Shown: positions 24,930 through 32,811 of the stretch, in pieces
How positions within the stretch are numbered: position 1 is the stretch's first letter
Layout: each line of letters opens with the position of its first letter
Assembly (NCBI RefSeq): GCF_000747095.1
Contig: NZ_JQGL01000089.1
Span: 1-41,909 of the forward strand
DNA length: 41,909 nt
Reading direction: 5' to 3'
Source of the DNA: Sulfuricurvum sp. MLSB
Lineage (GTDB): Bacteria > Campylobacterota > Campylobacteria > Campylobacterales > Sulfurimonadaceae
Notes under the pieces: generated by a model
Seen by the model: the letters and a program-made list of their open reading frames with translations, nothing else
The model's database searches: none
What the model was told of the DNA's origin: nothing
Made by a program: the position numbers and the translations under genes

Positions 24930-26867
24930 GTGCTGAGACAGATGAAATCGGTACGTTTGGACGGAATGGACATCGACGCCAAACGCCGCGAGCTCAGAGA
25001 CTATTTCCATCAGAGCTTCGATCTTTTTGAGTCCCTTTTCGAGCTTCTGAAAACGGAAGAGGTTTTTTACCGCCAATCCGAACCTACCCGCCATCCGATG
25101 ATCTTTTATTTCGGGCATACCGCCGTGTTTTACATCAATAAACTGATTGCGGCGGGGGTGCTGAAAGAACGGATTAACGCCGTATACGAATCGCTGTTCG
25201 CCGTCGGGGTCGACGAGATGATGTGGGACGAATCGAGCGAACGTTTTTCGTGGCCTCCGGTCTCGGCGGTGAGAGAATACCGAACGCAAGTTCGGGAGAT
25301 TGTCGACGCTCTGATTCAAACCCTTCCGATGACGCTGCCGATTACCCAAAACGACCCTTTTTGGGCGATCTGGATGGGGATCGAACATGAGCGCATTCAC
25401 ATCGAAACCTCTAGCGTCTTACACCGCCAGATGCCGCTGGAACTGATCCAATCCCATCGCGATTTCCCCCGTTGCACGACAAGCGGTGCGGCCCCAGAAA
25501 ATCTTCTCGTCCCCATACAAGGCGGGGATGTTGTGCTGGGAAAAGGACAAAGCGATCACGGGCTGTACGGATGGGACAACGAATACGGGACGCAAAAATT
25601 TCCTCTCAAAGATTTTGAAGCGTCGAAGTATCTGGTCAGCAACGCAGAGTATTTGCCATTCGTTCGGGACGGGGGATATACCGATCCGCGCTGGTGGGAT
25701 GAAGAGGGGCTGAAATTCCTTCGTATCGCTCAGGCAGCGTGTCCTGCATTTTGGATCGATCAGGGAAACGGAACGTATCGGTTACGGACTCTGAGCGATG
25801 AGATCGAGCTTCCCATGAATTGGCCGGTGGAGGTTAACGCTCTCGAAGCGCAGGCGTTTTGCCGATGGAAGAGCGTCCGTGAAGGTCAAACCTACCGTTT
25901 GCCCTGTGAAGTCGAATGGTATCGGATGGTGCAGGTGTGCGGTATGGAATCGCAGATATACGACGATGCGCGTGCCAATCTGAATCTGGCCCATTTCGCT
26001 TCTTCCGTTCCGGTTGATACATTCGCACACGGCGCATTGTACGATGTCGTCGGCAACGTATGGCAATGGACGCAAACGCCGATCAGCGGGTTTGCCGGGT
26101 TTTCAACCCATCCGTGGTATGACGATTTCTCCACTCCGACGTTTGACGGTAAACACAATCTGATCAAAGGGGGATCGTGGATTTCGACGGGAAACGAAAT
26201 CGTCGCATCGTCGCGTTACGCATTCCGCCGCCATTTCTACCAGCATGCGGGGTTCCGGTATGTGCGGGGACAGACGATTCAGGAATCAACGAATGATTCG
26301 CTTATCGAGGATCAGGAGATCGCTGCGCTCTGTGATGCGGGGTACGGCGAGGGGAACACGTTCGCCCATCAGGCCGCCGAGGCGATTCGAACGCTGATCG
26401 GCAAGAAAGGGAACGTTTTGGAGTTGGGATGCAAAGCAGGGAGGCTGAGTCTGGAACTCTCAGGAGTCTTCGAGAAAGTGACGGGGATCGAGCGATCCGC
26501 CCGTTTTATTGCTCCGGCGATTGAATTGCTTCGGGAAGGAAGATGCCGTTACCGCATCGGCGGCGACATCCGCAGTATGACGTTGTCGGCGTTGAATGTT
26601 CCCGAAGCGCGTAAGAGGGTAGAGTTTTATCAAGGGGACATGCGCAATCTCAAGCCCCATTTGCTGGGATATGACGGTATTGTCATTAATGCGATAGACG
26701 AACCGGTAGAGGATCTCTCGGTTATCCTCGAAGCGATCCGCGGACGGCTGAATGAGAACGGGATTGTGATAGTGTTGGATACGCGCCCGCTTCAAGAAGA
26801 GGCGACCGCGTTCGATTACGTCAAACAATCTCAAGCGCAGAGAGGATTTGCGAGCGTATGGCGTTAG
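24930..26867 (+). CDS. ovoA: 5-histidylcysteine sulfoxide synthase with mercaptohistidine methyltransferase domain (OvoA)
   Basis: OvoA joins histidine and cysteine with O2 to 5-histidylcysteine sulfoxide and later methylates 5-thiohistidine at N-pi, giving ovothiol A. The 645-residue protein has the three expected parts. A DinB-like domain (about 15-175) contains the iron motif HX3HXE as HERIHIE at 153-159. An FGE-sulfatase-type domain (about 190-445) has the typical YDVVGNVWQWT, LIKGGSW and FRRHFYQHAGFRYVR. A SAM methyltransferase domain follows from about 450, with the glycine motif LELGCKAG at 497-504. GTG start chosen from the ribosome binding site (AAAGGA, 6-base spacing). It overlaps ovoB by 10 bases. 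I am confident of the family; activity is inferred. Confidence 0.92.
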   Translation: MLRQMKSVRLDGMDIDAKRRELRDYFHQSFDLFESLFELLKTEEVFYRQSEPTRHPMIFYFGHTAVFYINKLIAAGVLKERINAVYESLFAVGVDEMMWDESSERFSWPPVSAVREYRTQVREIVDALIQTLPMTLPITQNDPFWAIWMGIEHERIHIETSSVLHRQMPLELIQSHRDFPRCTTSGAAPENLLVPIQGGDVVLGKGQSDHGLYGWDNEYGTQKFPLKDFEASKYLVSNAEYLPFVRDGGYTDPRWWDEEGLKFLRIAQAACPAFWIDQGNGTYRLRTLSDEIELPMNWPVEVNALEAQAFCRWKSVREGQTYRLPCEVEWYRMVQVCGMESQIYDDARANLNLAHFASSVPVDTFAHGALYDVVGNVWQWTQTPISGFAGFSTHPWYDDFSTPTFDGKHNLIKGGSWISTGNEIVASSRYAFRRHFYQHAGFRYVRGQTIQESTNDSLIEDQEIAALCDAGYGEGNTFAHQAAEAIRTLIGKKGNVLELGCKAGRLSLELSGVFEKVTGIERSARFIAPAIELLREGRCRYRIGGDIRSMTLSALNVPEARKRVEFYQGDMRNLKPHLLGYDGIVINAIDEPVEDLSVILEAIRGRLNENGIVIVLDTRPLQEEATAFDYVKQSQAQRGFASVWR

Positions 26868-28033
26868 ATTCTTACAATATTCTCATCGACCGCAGCGGTA
26901 CCAACGCCGAAAAATATACGTTGCGTAATGCCCTTTTCGGAACCGACACGGTACAGCCGATGTGGGTAGCGGATATGGATATTGCGACTCCCGCGTGTGT
27001 TCTGGACGCGGTACGGGAACGTTTGGATCATCCGGTGATCGGGTATGAAATAATGAGCGATGATGCCTATGCGGCGCAGATGAGATGGTTCGAAACGCAT
27101 CACGGATTCACAATAGAGCGCGAATGGCTGAGCTACTCTCCTTCGGTTGTCGCTTCGATCGGCGTTGCGATACGAGCGCTTAGCGACGAGGGGGATGAGG
27201 TCGTCGTGATGGACCCCGTGTACCCGCCGTTTTATGCGATGGTCAAACATAACAACCGCCGCCTTGTTACCCATTCGCTAAAGCAGGACAATGAGGGGAT
27301 GTATCGTTTTGATATTGAGCTCCTTCGTTCCCAAATAACACCGAAAACCAAACTGTTACTGTTGTGTTCTCCCCATAATCCGGTTGGTCGGGTATGGAGC
27401 CGTAAGGAACTAGAATCGCTCGGATCGCTGTGCTGCGAGCACGGTATCCGAATCATCAGTGACGAGATCCATTGCGACCTTGTCTACCAACCGCATTGGC
27501 ATATTCCTACCGCTTCGCTTTCCGAAGCGGTTCAAAACAATACCGTTATGCTGATCGGTCCGGGTAAGACGTTTAACATGGCGGGGTTTTCGATCTCGAC
27601 GGTATGTATCCCTTCGCCTGATCTGCGTGCTTTGTACGATGAGGAACGTAAGCGTGTCCACTGGGGAGAGGGCGCGGCATTGTCGCACGTTGCGTTTGAA
27701 GCGGCTTACGCTCAGGGAGATGAATGGCACCGTGGTCTGATGGAGCATCTGGGGCGTAACGCCGCGATGATCGACGCGTGGGCAGCGACGCAGAAAAGCA
27801 TCCTCTATGGCAAGCCCGAAGCGACCTATCTGGCATGGCTCGATTGCCGGGCTTTAACGCTGGGCGATCGCGAACTGCGCGAATTTTTTGTCCGTGAAGC
27901 GAGGCTTGGGCTCAGTCCGGGACTGAGCTTCGGCAAAGAGGGATCTGGATTCATGCGGCTTAACTTCGCGGTTCCTTCGTCTATTTTGGAGAACGCGCTC
28001 GAAAAGCTGGGGAGAGTACTGCGTGGAGTTTGA
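26858..28033 (+). CDS. ovoB: PLP-dependent C-S lyase of the MalY/PatB type, probable ovothiol sulfoxide lyase (OvoB)
   Basis: The 391-residue protein is a fold-type I PLP enzyme of the MalY/PatB class: PMWVADMDIATP near residue 35, SPSVVASIGVAI, CSPHNPVGRVWS, ISDEIHCDL, the PLP lysine at residue 237 in IGPGKTFNMAG, and FMRLNFA near the C-terminus. OvoB cleaves 5-histidylcysteine sulfoxide to 5-thiohistidine, pyruvate and ammonia. Overlap with ovoA by 10 bases makes this the most likely role, though by sequence alone it could be a cystathionine beta-lyase. It overlaps the next gene by 11 bases. Confidence 0.85.
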   Translation: MALDSYNILIDRSGTNAEKYTLRNALFGTDTVQPMWVADMDIATPACVLDAVRERLDHPVIGYEIMSDDAYAAQMRWFETHHGFTIEREWLSYSPSVVASIGVAIRALSDEGDEVVVMDPVYPPFYAMVKHNNRRLVTHSLKQDNEGMYRFDIELLRSQITPKTKLLLLCSPHNPVGRVWSRKELESLGSLCCEHGIRIISDEIHCDLVYQPHWHIPTASLSEAVQNNTVMLIGPGKTFNMAGFSISTVCIPSPDLRALYDEERKRVHWGEGAALSHVAFEAAYAQGDEWHRGLMEHLGRNAAMIDAWAATQKSILYGKPEATYLAWLDCRALTLGDRELREFFVREARLGLSPGLSFGKEGSGFMRLNFAVPSSILENALEKLGRVLRGV

Positions 28034-28442
28034 AAAAATCGCTGCCTTTATTGAGCAACACCATCTTCTTTCTTTGGCGACAATCGGCCAGCGGCTGTGG
28101 TGCTGTTCGATGTTTTATGCCTTTGACCCCGAAGCAGTCGCGTTTATCGTCGCTTCGGACGAATCGACCGAACACATGCGCAATATCAAGGATAATGAGT
28201 ATGTCGCGGGAACGGTGGCATTGGAGACGAAAACCGTCGGGAAAATACAGGGAATACAGTTTGCCGCACATGTCCGAAAAGCGGATGATGAAGAGAGCCA
28301 AAGAGTTTATTTTACACGGTTTCCTTATGCACGGGTCATGAACCCGACGTTGTGGCGAATCGAGCTCGATGAGGTCAAAATGACCGATAACACCCTCGGC
28401 TTCGGGAAAAAAATCAGTTGGAAACGCTCCCCTTCGGGGTGA
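28023..28442 (+). CDS. FMN-binding split-barrel protein (YhbP/UPF0306-like), third gene of the ovothiol operon
   Basis: The 139-residue protein resembles small pyridoxamine-phosphate-oxidase-fold proteins of the YhbP/UPF0306 type: an N-terminal helix, LSLATIGQRLWCCSMFYAFD (the first strand pair), FIVASDESTEHMRNIKDN (the flavin-phosphate region), VAGTVALETKTVGKIQGIQF, and a C-terminal YARVMNPTLWRIELDEVKMTDN. It starts with GTG at 28023, 11 bases before the ovoB stop, so translation is almost certainly coupled. Function is unknown. Coupling to ovoB invites the idea of a flavin redox step linked to ovothiol, but there is no direct support. The 3' end overlaps a small minus-strand gene. Confidence 0.75.
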   Translation: MEFEKIAAFIEQHHLLSLATIGQRLWCCSMFYAFDPEAVAFIVASDESTEHMRNIKDNEYVAGTVALETKTVGKIQGIQFAAHVRKADDEESQRVYFTRFPYARVMNPTLWRIELDEVKMTDNTLGFGKKISWKRSPSG

Positions 28443-28590
28443 AAAAGGTGCAGGGTTTGCCGCTGGAACTGAGAACGACCTGCGAGGGGATGATTTTGGA
28501 CTTGAATCCGTACGCTTTGCATCCGTGGGGCTGGTTGGCTTCCCACGTGACGAAATAGTACGCGCATCGGTGGCAATTGATCTTTTGCAT
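28414..28590 (-). CDS. Small conserved four-cysteine protein (58 residues)
   Basis: The frame begins at the ATG at 28590-28588 and ends at TGA 28416-28414. The protein reads MQKINCHRCAYYFVTWEANQ, then PHGCKAYGFKSKIIPSQVV and SSSGKPCTFF. Four cysteines at 6, 9, 24 and 47 (CxxC plus two more) suggest a bound metal or Fe-S cluster. Short proteins of this pattern (CxxCxYYxVTW, PHGCKAxGFKSK) are, as I recall, conserved across Campylobacterota and often carry a uracil-DNA glycosylase label; that label cannot be right for so short a chain. It overlaps the end of the split-barrel gene by 29 bases on the other strand and diverges from dut, a uracil-metabolism gene. Confidence 0.75.
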   Translation of the reverse strand: MQKINCHRCAYYFVTWEANQPHGCKAYGFKSKIIPSQVVLSSSGKPCTFFTPKGSVSN

Positions 28591-28605
28591 GATGAAAGTT
28601 TAGCG

Positions 28606-28611
28606 TATAAT
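28606..28611 (+). promoter_or_regulatory. -10 element for dut
   Basis: TATAAT at 28606-28611 (context GCGTATAATTAG) is a perfect -10 match, 23 bases before the dut ATG; AAAAAGGA follows in the leader. TTGCAT at 28585-28590 could be a -35 with short spacing. It overlaps the start of the small minus-strand gene, so the two genes may compete for regulation. Confidence 0.6.
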
Positions 28612-28634
28612 TAGCAACATAAAAAAGGAAAATT

Positions 28635-29321
28635 ATGAATAAATTACTTTGTATGCTGGAACTGCAGCAACGCCTTAATGATTCCACCAACGGCACTGGA
28701 TGGGAAAAGGGGATAACCAAGGACGGAAAACGGATCAACTGGCGGCGTTGCGTCTATATGGAATGCGCCGAAATGATCGATTCGTTTGGATGGAAACACT
28801 GGAAAAGCATTGCACAGCCGACCGATTATGCGAATCTACAAATCGAGATCGTGGATGTATGGCATTTCATTATGAGCCTCGTTCTTGAAGACGGCATCTA
28901 CCGTGAAGGGGAAAATTTCGAGCAAATGGCGCAATGGATGTCCGAAACCGAAGGATACGGCGAAGTATGCCGCGCTAAAGAAGGGGAGTATGCATCGGAT
29001 GAGGCCCTGATGCTCAAAATCGAGATTTTAATGCGCCATGCGCTCGAACCGGCCATTAACGGCGATTTGCATATTATGACCGATGACTTTTTCAAACTTG
29101 CCGAAATGGGAGGGCTGAACCTCGATACCCTGTACCGCCTTTATGTCGGAAAAAATATCCTGAACCAATTCCGTCAGGATCACGGCTATAAAGAGGGGCA
29201 TTACGTCAAAATATGGAACGGCGAAGAAGACAATGCCGTGATGAAACATTCATGGGAATCACATCCCGATATGACCCCTGATGAGCTGTATGCAGTTTTA
29301 AAAGCGGCCTATCCGGCCTGA
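28635..29321 (+). CDS. dut: Dimeric all-alpha dUTP diphosphatase
   Basis: The enzyme hydrolyses dUTP to dUMP and so keeps uracil out of DNA. The 228-residue protein belongs to the dimeric, MazG-related class found in Campylobacter and trypanosomes, not the trimeric beta class. Visible features are the N-terminal LELQQRLNDSTNG, the metal-binding helix ECAEMIDSFGWKHWK, QIEIVDVWHFIMS (second metal-binding E/D set), and YVGKNILNQFRQDHGYKEG near the C-terminus. It has its own promoter. Confidence 0.9.
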   Translation: MNKLLCMLELQQRLNDSTNGTGWEKGITKDGKRINWRRCVYMECAEMIDSFGWKHWKSIAQPTDYANLQIEIVDVWHFIMSLVLEDGIYREGENFEQMAQWMSETEGYGEVCRAKEGEYASDEALMLKIEILMRHALEPAINGDLHIMTDDFFKLAEMGGLNLDTLYRLYVGKNILNQFRQDHGYKEGHYVKIWNGEEDNAVMKHSWESHPDMTPDELYAVLKAAYPA

Positions 29322-29342
29322 TTCTTATTTCTTTAAATACCC

Positions 29343-30224
29343 TTATTTCCGGTACAGTTCCGGAAATTCCCCTTTCCAGCGTTTATGGCACCAGAACCAA
29401 AATTTGGGATTTGCCCGGATAATGTCTTCCAACGTTTTTACCTGACGCTGCGTCGCATCGAGAATCGATTGCGGATCGTCGCTTTTTACTTCGATGGGCT
29501 CTTCGAAACGGATCGTGTAATTCTCGTCGTCATCGGTCAGTATATACAGCGGTATGATCGGGGCGTTGTATTTGTACGAAAGGGTTGCCGGAGTGGAAGA
29601 ATGGTACGTGCTGTGACCAAAAAGATCGACGGCGACGCCGTGGCGTGCGTTGCTGGCCTGATCGATCATCAGTGAAACGCATTTTTTCTGTTTGAGGGCT
29701 CGGGTAAGGTGTTTGAGCGCTCCTTCTTTTTCGATCATCTCCATGCCGTGACGGGTACGGGCTTCGAGAAGATAGGGGTTAAACTCGGGACGGTCGAAAC
29801 TTTTGTAAATTGCCGTCGTCGGTACGATAAGTTTGGAGAGAGCAGTAGCTCCGATTTCCCAGTTGCCAAAATGGGCGGAGATGAAAATGATCCCCCGACC
29901 TTCGGCCAGGAGAGCATCCACTTTTTCCCGGTTTTCAAAGCTCACGCGCTTGGCCAGATCTTCCGCATCGTTTCGGCGGTTTTCCATAACCTGCAAAAAG
30001 TTTAGGAGCAGATTGCGGTAACAGTACCGCTCGATTGTCTCCCGTTCGGCTTCGTTCATGGTGCCGCCGAAGGCGAATGCAAGGTTTTGGGCGATTACAC
30101 GGTTACGCTTGGGGGCCAAACGATGGGCGAGCCATCCAAGGGCAATAAAAAATTCTTTGCGCCATGCACGGGGCAATATCATCAGAAAACGGTCTAATGC
30201 CAAAAAGAGGCGGAAACGGATCAT
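29343..30224 (-). CDS. Lipid A biosynthesis acyltransferase (LpxL/HtrB family)
   Basis: The 293-residue inner-membrane enzyme adds a secondary acyl chain to lipid A. It has an N-terminal hydrophobic anchor, the catalytic HX4E motif as HFGNWE (His118, Glu123), followed by YKSFDRPEFNPYL and MIDQASNARHGVAVDLFG, which match the conserved acyltransferase blocks. It overlaps waaC by 4 bases (ATGA). The waaC/htrB pair next to each other is the start of the lipooligosaccharide locus in C. jejuni; here no further sugar genes follow in this window. Which acyl chain is used cannot be told. Confidence 0.9.
   Translation of the reverse strand: MIRFRLFLALDRFLMILPRAWRKEFFIALGWLAHRLAPKRNRVIAQNLAFAFGGTMNEAERETIERYCYRNLLLNFLQVMENRRNDAEDLAKRVSFENREKVDALLAEGRGIIFISAHFGNWEIGATALSKLIVPTTAIYKSFDRPEFNPYLLEARTRHGMEMIEKEGALKHLTRALKQKKCVSLMIDQASNARHGVAVDLFGHSTYHSSTPATLSYKYNAPIIPLYILTDDDENYTIRFEEPIEVKSDDPQSILDATQRQVKTLEDIIRANPKFWFWCHKRWKGEFPELYRK
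29345..29367. terminator. Perfect inverted repeat at the convergent ends of dut and the lpxL-like gene (possible bidirectional terminator)
   Basis: ATTTCCGG at 29345-29352 and CCGGAAAT at 29360-29367 form an 8-pair stem with a 7-base loop, 23 bases after the dut stop and within the last codons of the acyltransferase gene. There is no T run on either side, so termination is only suggested by position. Confidence 0.35.
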
Positions 30225-31216
30225 AAGAGTTCCTTGGCTTTGGTCACGATCTCTTGCGGATCGATCTGGCGGATCGAAAAATCATTCCGGTCAATTTTAA
30301 GAATATTGACAGGGGAGGATGATTTGAGCGCTATGTTTTTGTCGGTCGGATAGATCATCCGTTCGTTCGTCGGGCCGAAAAGGGTGATCGAGGGGCGATT
30401 CATCGCCCAGGCCATGTGGGTCGGCCCCGTGTCGTTTCCGATGAGCAGATCGCAGTGGGCAATAAAGTTGACGAGTTCTTTCAGCGACATTCTCGGGGCA
30501 ATGGCGGCGTTGGGAACGTGCTGTGCTATCCAAAGAGCATCCTGATGCTCCGGCTCGCTTCCCCAGATCAGATAACAGGGAACATCCAGTTTGGCGCATA
30601 CTTCGGCAAAACGTTCTTTGGGATAGCATTTGCTCGGCCATGATGCCCCGATGACGCAGGCGACGGCTTTGGTGTTTTCAGGGAGGAGAGGGGGTCTGGA
30701 ACCGGTTGGGAATACCGGGTTCTTATCCTTGATGAGTGCTTCGGAATAGGGGATATTCAATGCATCGGTCACGACTTTGATATTACGGCGGATCACGTTT
30801 TCATCGTAGGGGATATGCGAGGTCGTATCGTAAAACCATGCGGCGATCCCTTCTCTGGCGCTGCGGCGGTCGAAACCGTGGACCCGTCCGGGCAGAAGCG
30901 ATGCGACGACGGCTGATTTGAGAAGTCCCTGCGCGTCAATGATTTGATCGTAGGGAGGACGGTTTTTCAGATTCGTGAGTGTCTGGGTCAGAAGGGTGAA
31001 ATCTTTGTTTTTTTTGATCCGTTTGATCGGTACGGCGACAGTCTCATTCAGGAGAGGGTGTCCCGCCAATATCGGCGCGAATGCCTCTTCGACGAACCAA
31101 TCGATCACGGCGTCCGGATAATATCGACGGATAATCTGCAGTATGAGGGCAGTATTGACAATATCGCCCAGCGCGCTCAGCCGGACGATAGCGATTCGAG
31201 GATTTGAATTTTTCAT
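30221..31216 (-). CDS. waaC: Lipopolysaccharide heptosyltransferase I
   Basis: WaaC transfers the first L-glycero-D-manno-heptose to Kdo in the inner core. The 331-residue GT-B protein has RIAIVRLSALGDIVNTAL at the N-terminus (glycine-rich acceptor loop), IIDAQGLLKSAVVASLLPG, and in the C-terminal nucleotide-sugar domain IGNDTGPTHMAWAM and ITLFGPTNERM, all family signatures of GT9. TATAGT on the minus strand at 31229-31224 lies only 7 bases above the ATG and no ribosome binding site is present, so the mRNA may be leaderless. Heptosyltransferase II is less likely, since the NDTGPTH block with LSALGD matches WaaC better. Confidence 0.9.
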   Translation of the reverse strand: MKNSNPRIAIVRLSALGDIVNTALILQIIRRYYPDAVIDWFVEEAFAPILAGHPLLNETVAVPIKRIKKNKDFTLLTQTLTNLKNRPPYDQIIDAQGLLKSAVVASLLPGRVHGFDRRSAREGIAAWFYDTTSHIPYDENVIRRNIKVVTDALNIPYSEALIKDKNPVFPTGSRPPLLPENTKAVACVIGASWPSKCYPKERFAEVCAKLDVPCYLIWGSEPEHQDALWIAQHVPNAAIAPRMSLKELVNFIAHCDLLIGNDTGPTHMAWAMNRPSITLFGPTNERMIYPTDKNIALKSSSPVNILKIDRNDFSIRQIDPQEIVTKAKELL

Positions 31217-31220
31217 AAGC

Positions 31221-31276
31221 GTAACTATAGCGCAACTAAGTTACAATCCCCCTCAATAAAGGCAGAGAAAAAGGAG
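31221..31276. promoter_or_regulatory. Divergent promoter region between waaC and the Cache-domain gene
   Basis: GTAACT (31221-31226) and AGTTAC (31239-31244) are inverted copies 12 bases apart. Overlapping them, TATAGT on the minus strand (31229-31224) and TACAAT on the plus strand (31242-31247) are -10-like elements for the two divergent genes. AAAAGGAGAAGG before 31282 is a strong ribosome binding site for the plus gene. The symmetry may mark one operator for both. Confidence 0.45.
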
Positions 31277-31281
31277 AAGGA

Positions 31282-32190
31282 ATGGTTGTCCAGGATATCC
31301 AGCAGTTTGCGGAAATTCGCCCGAAAGCAAGGGCCTATTTTTGCTATCTTTTTCATAAAAATCTCCCCAATCATCTCCCTTCCGTCTCGATCGAGTCCAT
31401 TACCGCCCGTCTGTTGAAAATCAGGGGTGATCTTCAGGGGCTGGAAGCGGCGTATGTCCTCGATGCAAAAGGGAACCAGGTCAGCCCGACATATCTTAAA
31501 AGCGGGAAAAAAGAGGAAGATGTCGGAACGAACCGTTCCACTCGTGCCTATTATTATCGCGCCATGCATGAGCGCCGATGCACCATTACCGATCCTTATC
31601 CTTCTTTGCTCAACGATGAACTCACCGTGACCGCATCGGAGCCTATTTTTGACGAGCACGGTGAAATTGTGTACGTTGCGTGCATTGACATGCCGTTGGG
31701 CGAAGTTCTTAAAATCGCCCATCCTATGGCGCTTGAATCGAATGCCGGACGATTCTTCAGGCTGGCGTATGCCGCTTTTACGGTCGTCCTTTCGCTCGTT
31801 GCTTTGTTGCTGTTCGTCAAAGGGATCGAAAGCTTTTTGGCGTACGGGTTCGGCCATTATGACCGGATTGAGATCAAAGATATTTTCGAAGCGACCATTT
31901 TGCTGACATTGTCTCTGGCAATATTGGACTTGGTCAAAACCATTTTTGAAGAGGAAGTGTTGGGACGGCCCAAAAGCGATCCCGCCTCCAGCATTCACAA
32001 GACGATGGTCCGGTTTTTAGGTTCGATCATCATTGCCCTTTCGATCGAAGCGCTGATGCTCGTCTTTAAATTCGCGATGACGGAACCCGCCATGATCGTG
32101 AATGCCGTTTACATCGTCGGCGGCGTAGCGATGCTGCTGGTGGGCCTTGCCGTCTATATCCGTTTTACGAACTTGGGAGAACGCCATTGA
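31282..32190 (+). CDS. Membrane protein with N-terminal Cache/PDC-like sensor domain and four membrane helices
   Basis: The 302-residue protein has an N-terminal domain (about 1-150) of Cache/PDC character, as in chemoreceptors: GLEAAYVLDAKGNQVSP, TRAYYYRAMHERRCTITDPY and VTASEPIFDEHGEIVYVACID. It is followed by four predicted membrane helices (about 156-185, 208-228, 240-262, 270-292). No signal helix precedes the Cache domain and no kinase, HAMP or methyl-accepting domain follows. Its role is not known. The TTG start of hisH overlaps its stop, so it is translationally linked to histidine synthesis genes. Confidence 0.75.
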   Translation: MVVQDIQQFAEIRPKARAYFCYLFHKNLPNHLPSVSIESITARLLKIRGDLQGLEAAYVLDAKGNQVSPTYLKSGKKEEDVGTNRSTRAYYYRAMHERRCTITDPYPSLLNDELTVTASEPIFDEHGEIVYVACIDMPLGEVLKIAHPMALESNAGRFFRLAYAAFTVVLSLVALLLFVKGIESFLAYGFGHYDRIEIKDIFEATILLTLSLAILDLVKTIFEEEVLGRPKSDPASSIHKTMVRFLGSIIIALSIEALMLVFKFAMTEPAMIVNAVYIVGGVAMLLVGLAVYIRFTNLGERH

Positions 32191-32798
32191 TAGCTATCGT
32201 CGATTACAATATGGGCAATCTTGCCAGTGTCAAAAATGCTTTTGACCTTTTGGGAGAAAAAGTCGTTGTCGAATCCGATCCCGATAAGCTTTCATCGTAT
32301 GACAAAGTGATTTTGCCCGGTGTCGGAGCTTTCGGCGATGCGATGGAACATTTGCGAAGCCGCGGGATGGATCAGGCGGTCAAAGAGTACGCCCAAAGCG
32401 GGAAATACCTTTTGGGGATATGTCTGGGGATGCAGCTGCTGTTTGATTCGAGTGAAGAATTCGGAGTTACCGAAGGGCTGGGGCTGATACCGGGTCGGGT
32501 TGTGGCGTTTGACACCAGCCGTTTCCATACGCCGCTCAAAGTCCCTCACATGGGCTGGAACCGGATGTTTACCAAAGCTCATCCCCTTTTCGAAGGGCTG
32601 GATGAAGCGCATTATCTTTATTTTGTCCACTCCTATCATGCCCTGTGCTCTAGCGAGGCGGACAGCATCGGCGAGAGCGTATACGGCTACCGTTTTACGA
32701 GTGCCGTGGCGCATGCAAACGTCATGGGAATACAGCCTCACCCGGAGAAAAGCCATCAAAACGGCCTGAGTATTCTCAAAAACTTTATCAATCTCTAA
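32187..32798 (+). CDS. hisH: Imidazole glycerol phosphate synthase, glutamine amidotransferase subunit
   Basis: HisH supplies ammonia from glutamine to HisF. The 203-residue class I amidotransferase has [12 protein letters not shown] at the N-terminus, the oxyanion region [11 protein letters not shown], the nucleophile Cys79 in [10 protein letters not shown], and the catalytic His-Glu pair in [10 protein letters not shown]. The start is TTG at 32187, overlapping the stop of the upstream gene; a GGGAG ribosome binding site precedes it and the following residues (IAIVDY) match the family start exactly. HisF is not in the window. Confidence 0.96.
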   Translation: MIAIVDYNMGNLASVKNAFDLLGEKVVVESDPDKLSSYDKVILPGVGAFGDAMEHLRSRGMDQAVKEYAQSGKYLLGICLGMQLLFDSSEEFGVTEGLGLIPGRVVAFDTSRFHTPLKVPHMGWNRMFTKAHPLFEGLDEAHYLYFVHSYHALCSSEADSIGESVYGYRFTSAVAHANVMGIQPHPEKSHQNGLSILKNFINL

Positions 32799-32811
32799 AA
32801 GGACATACCTG

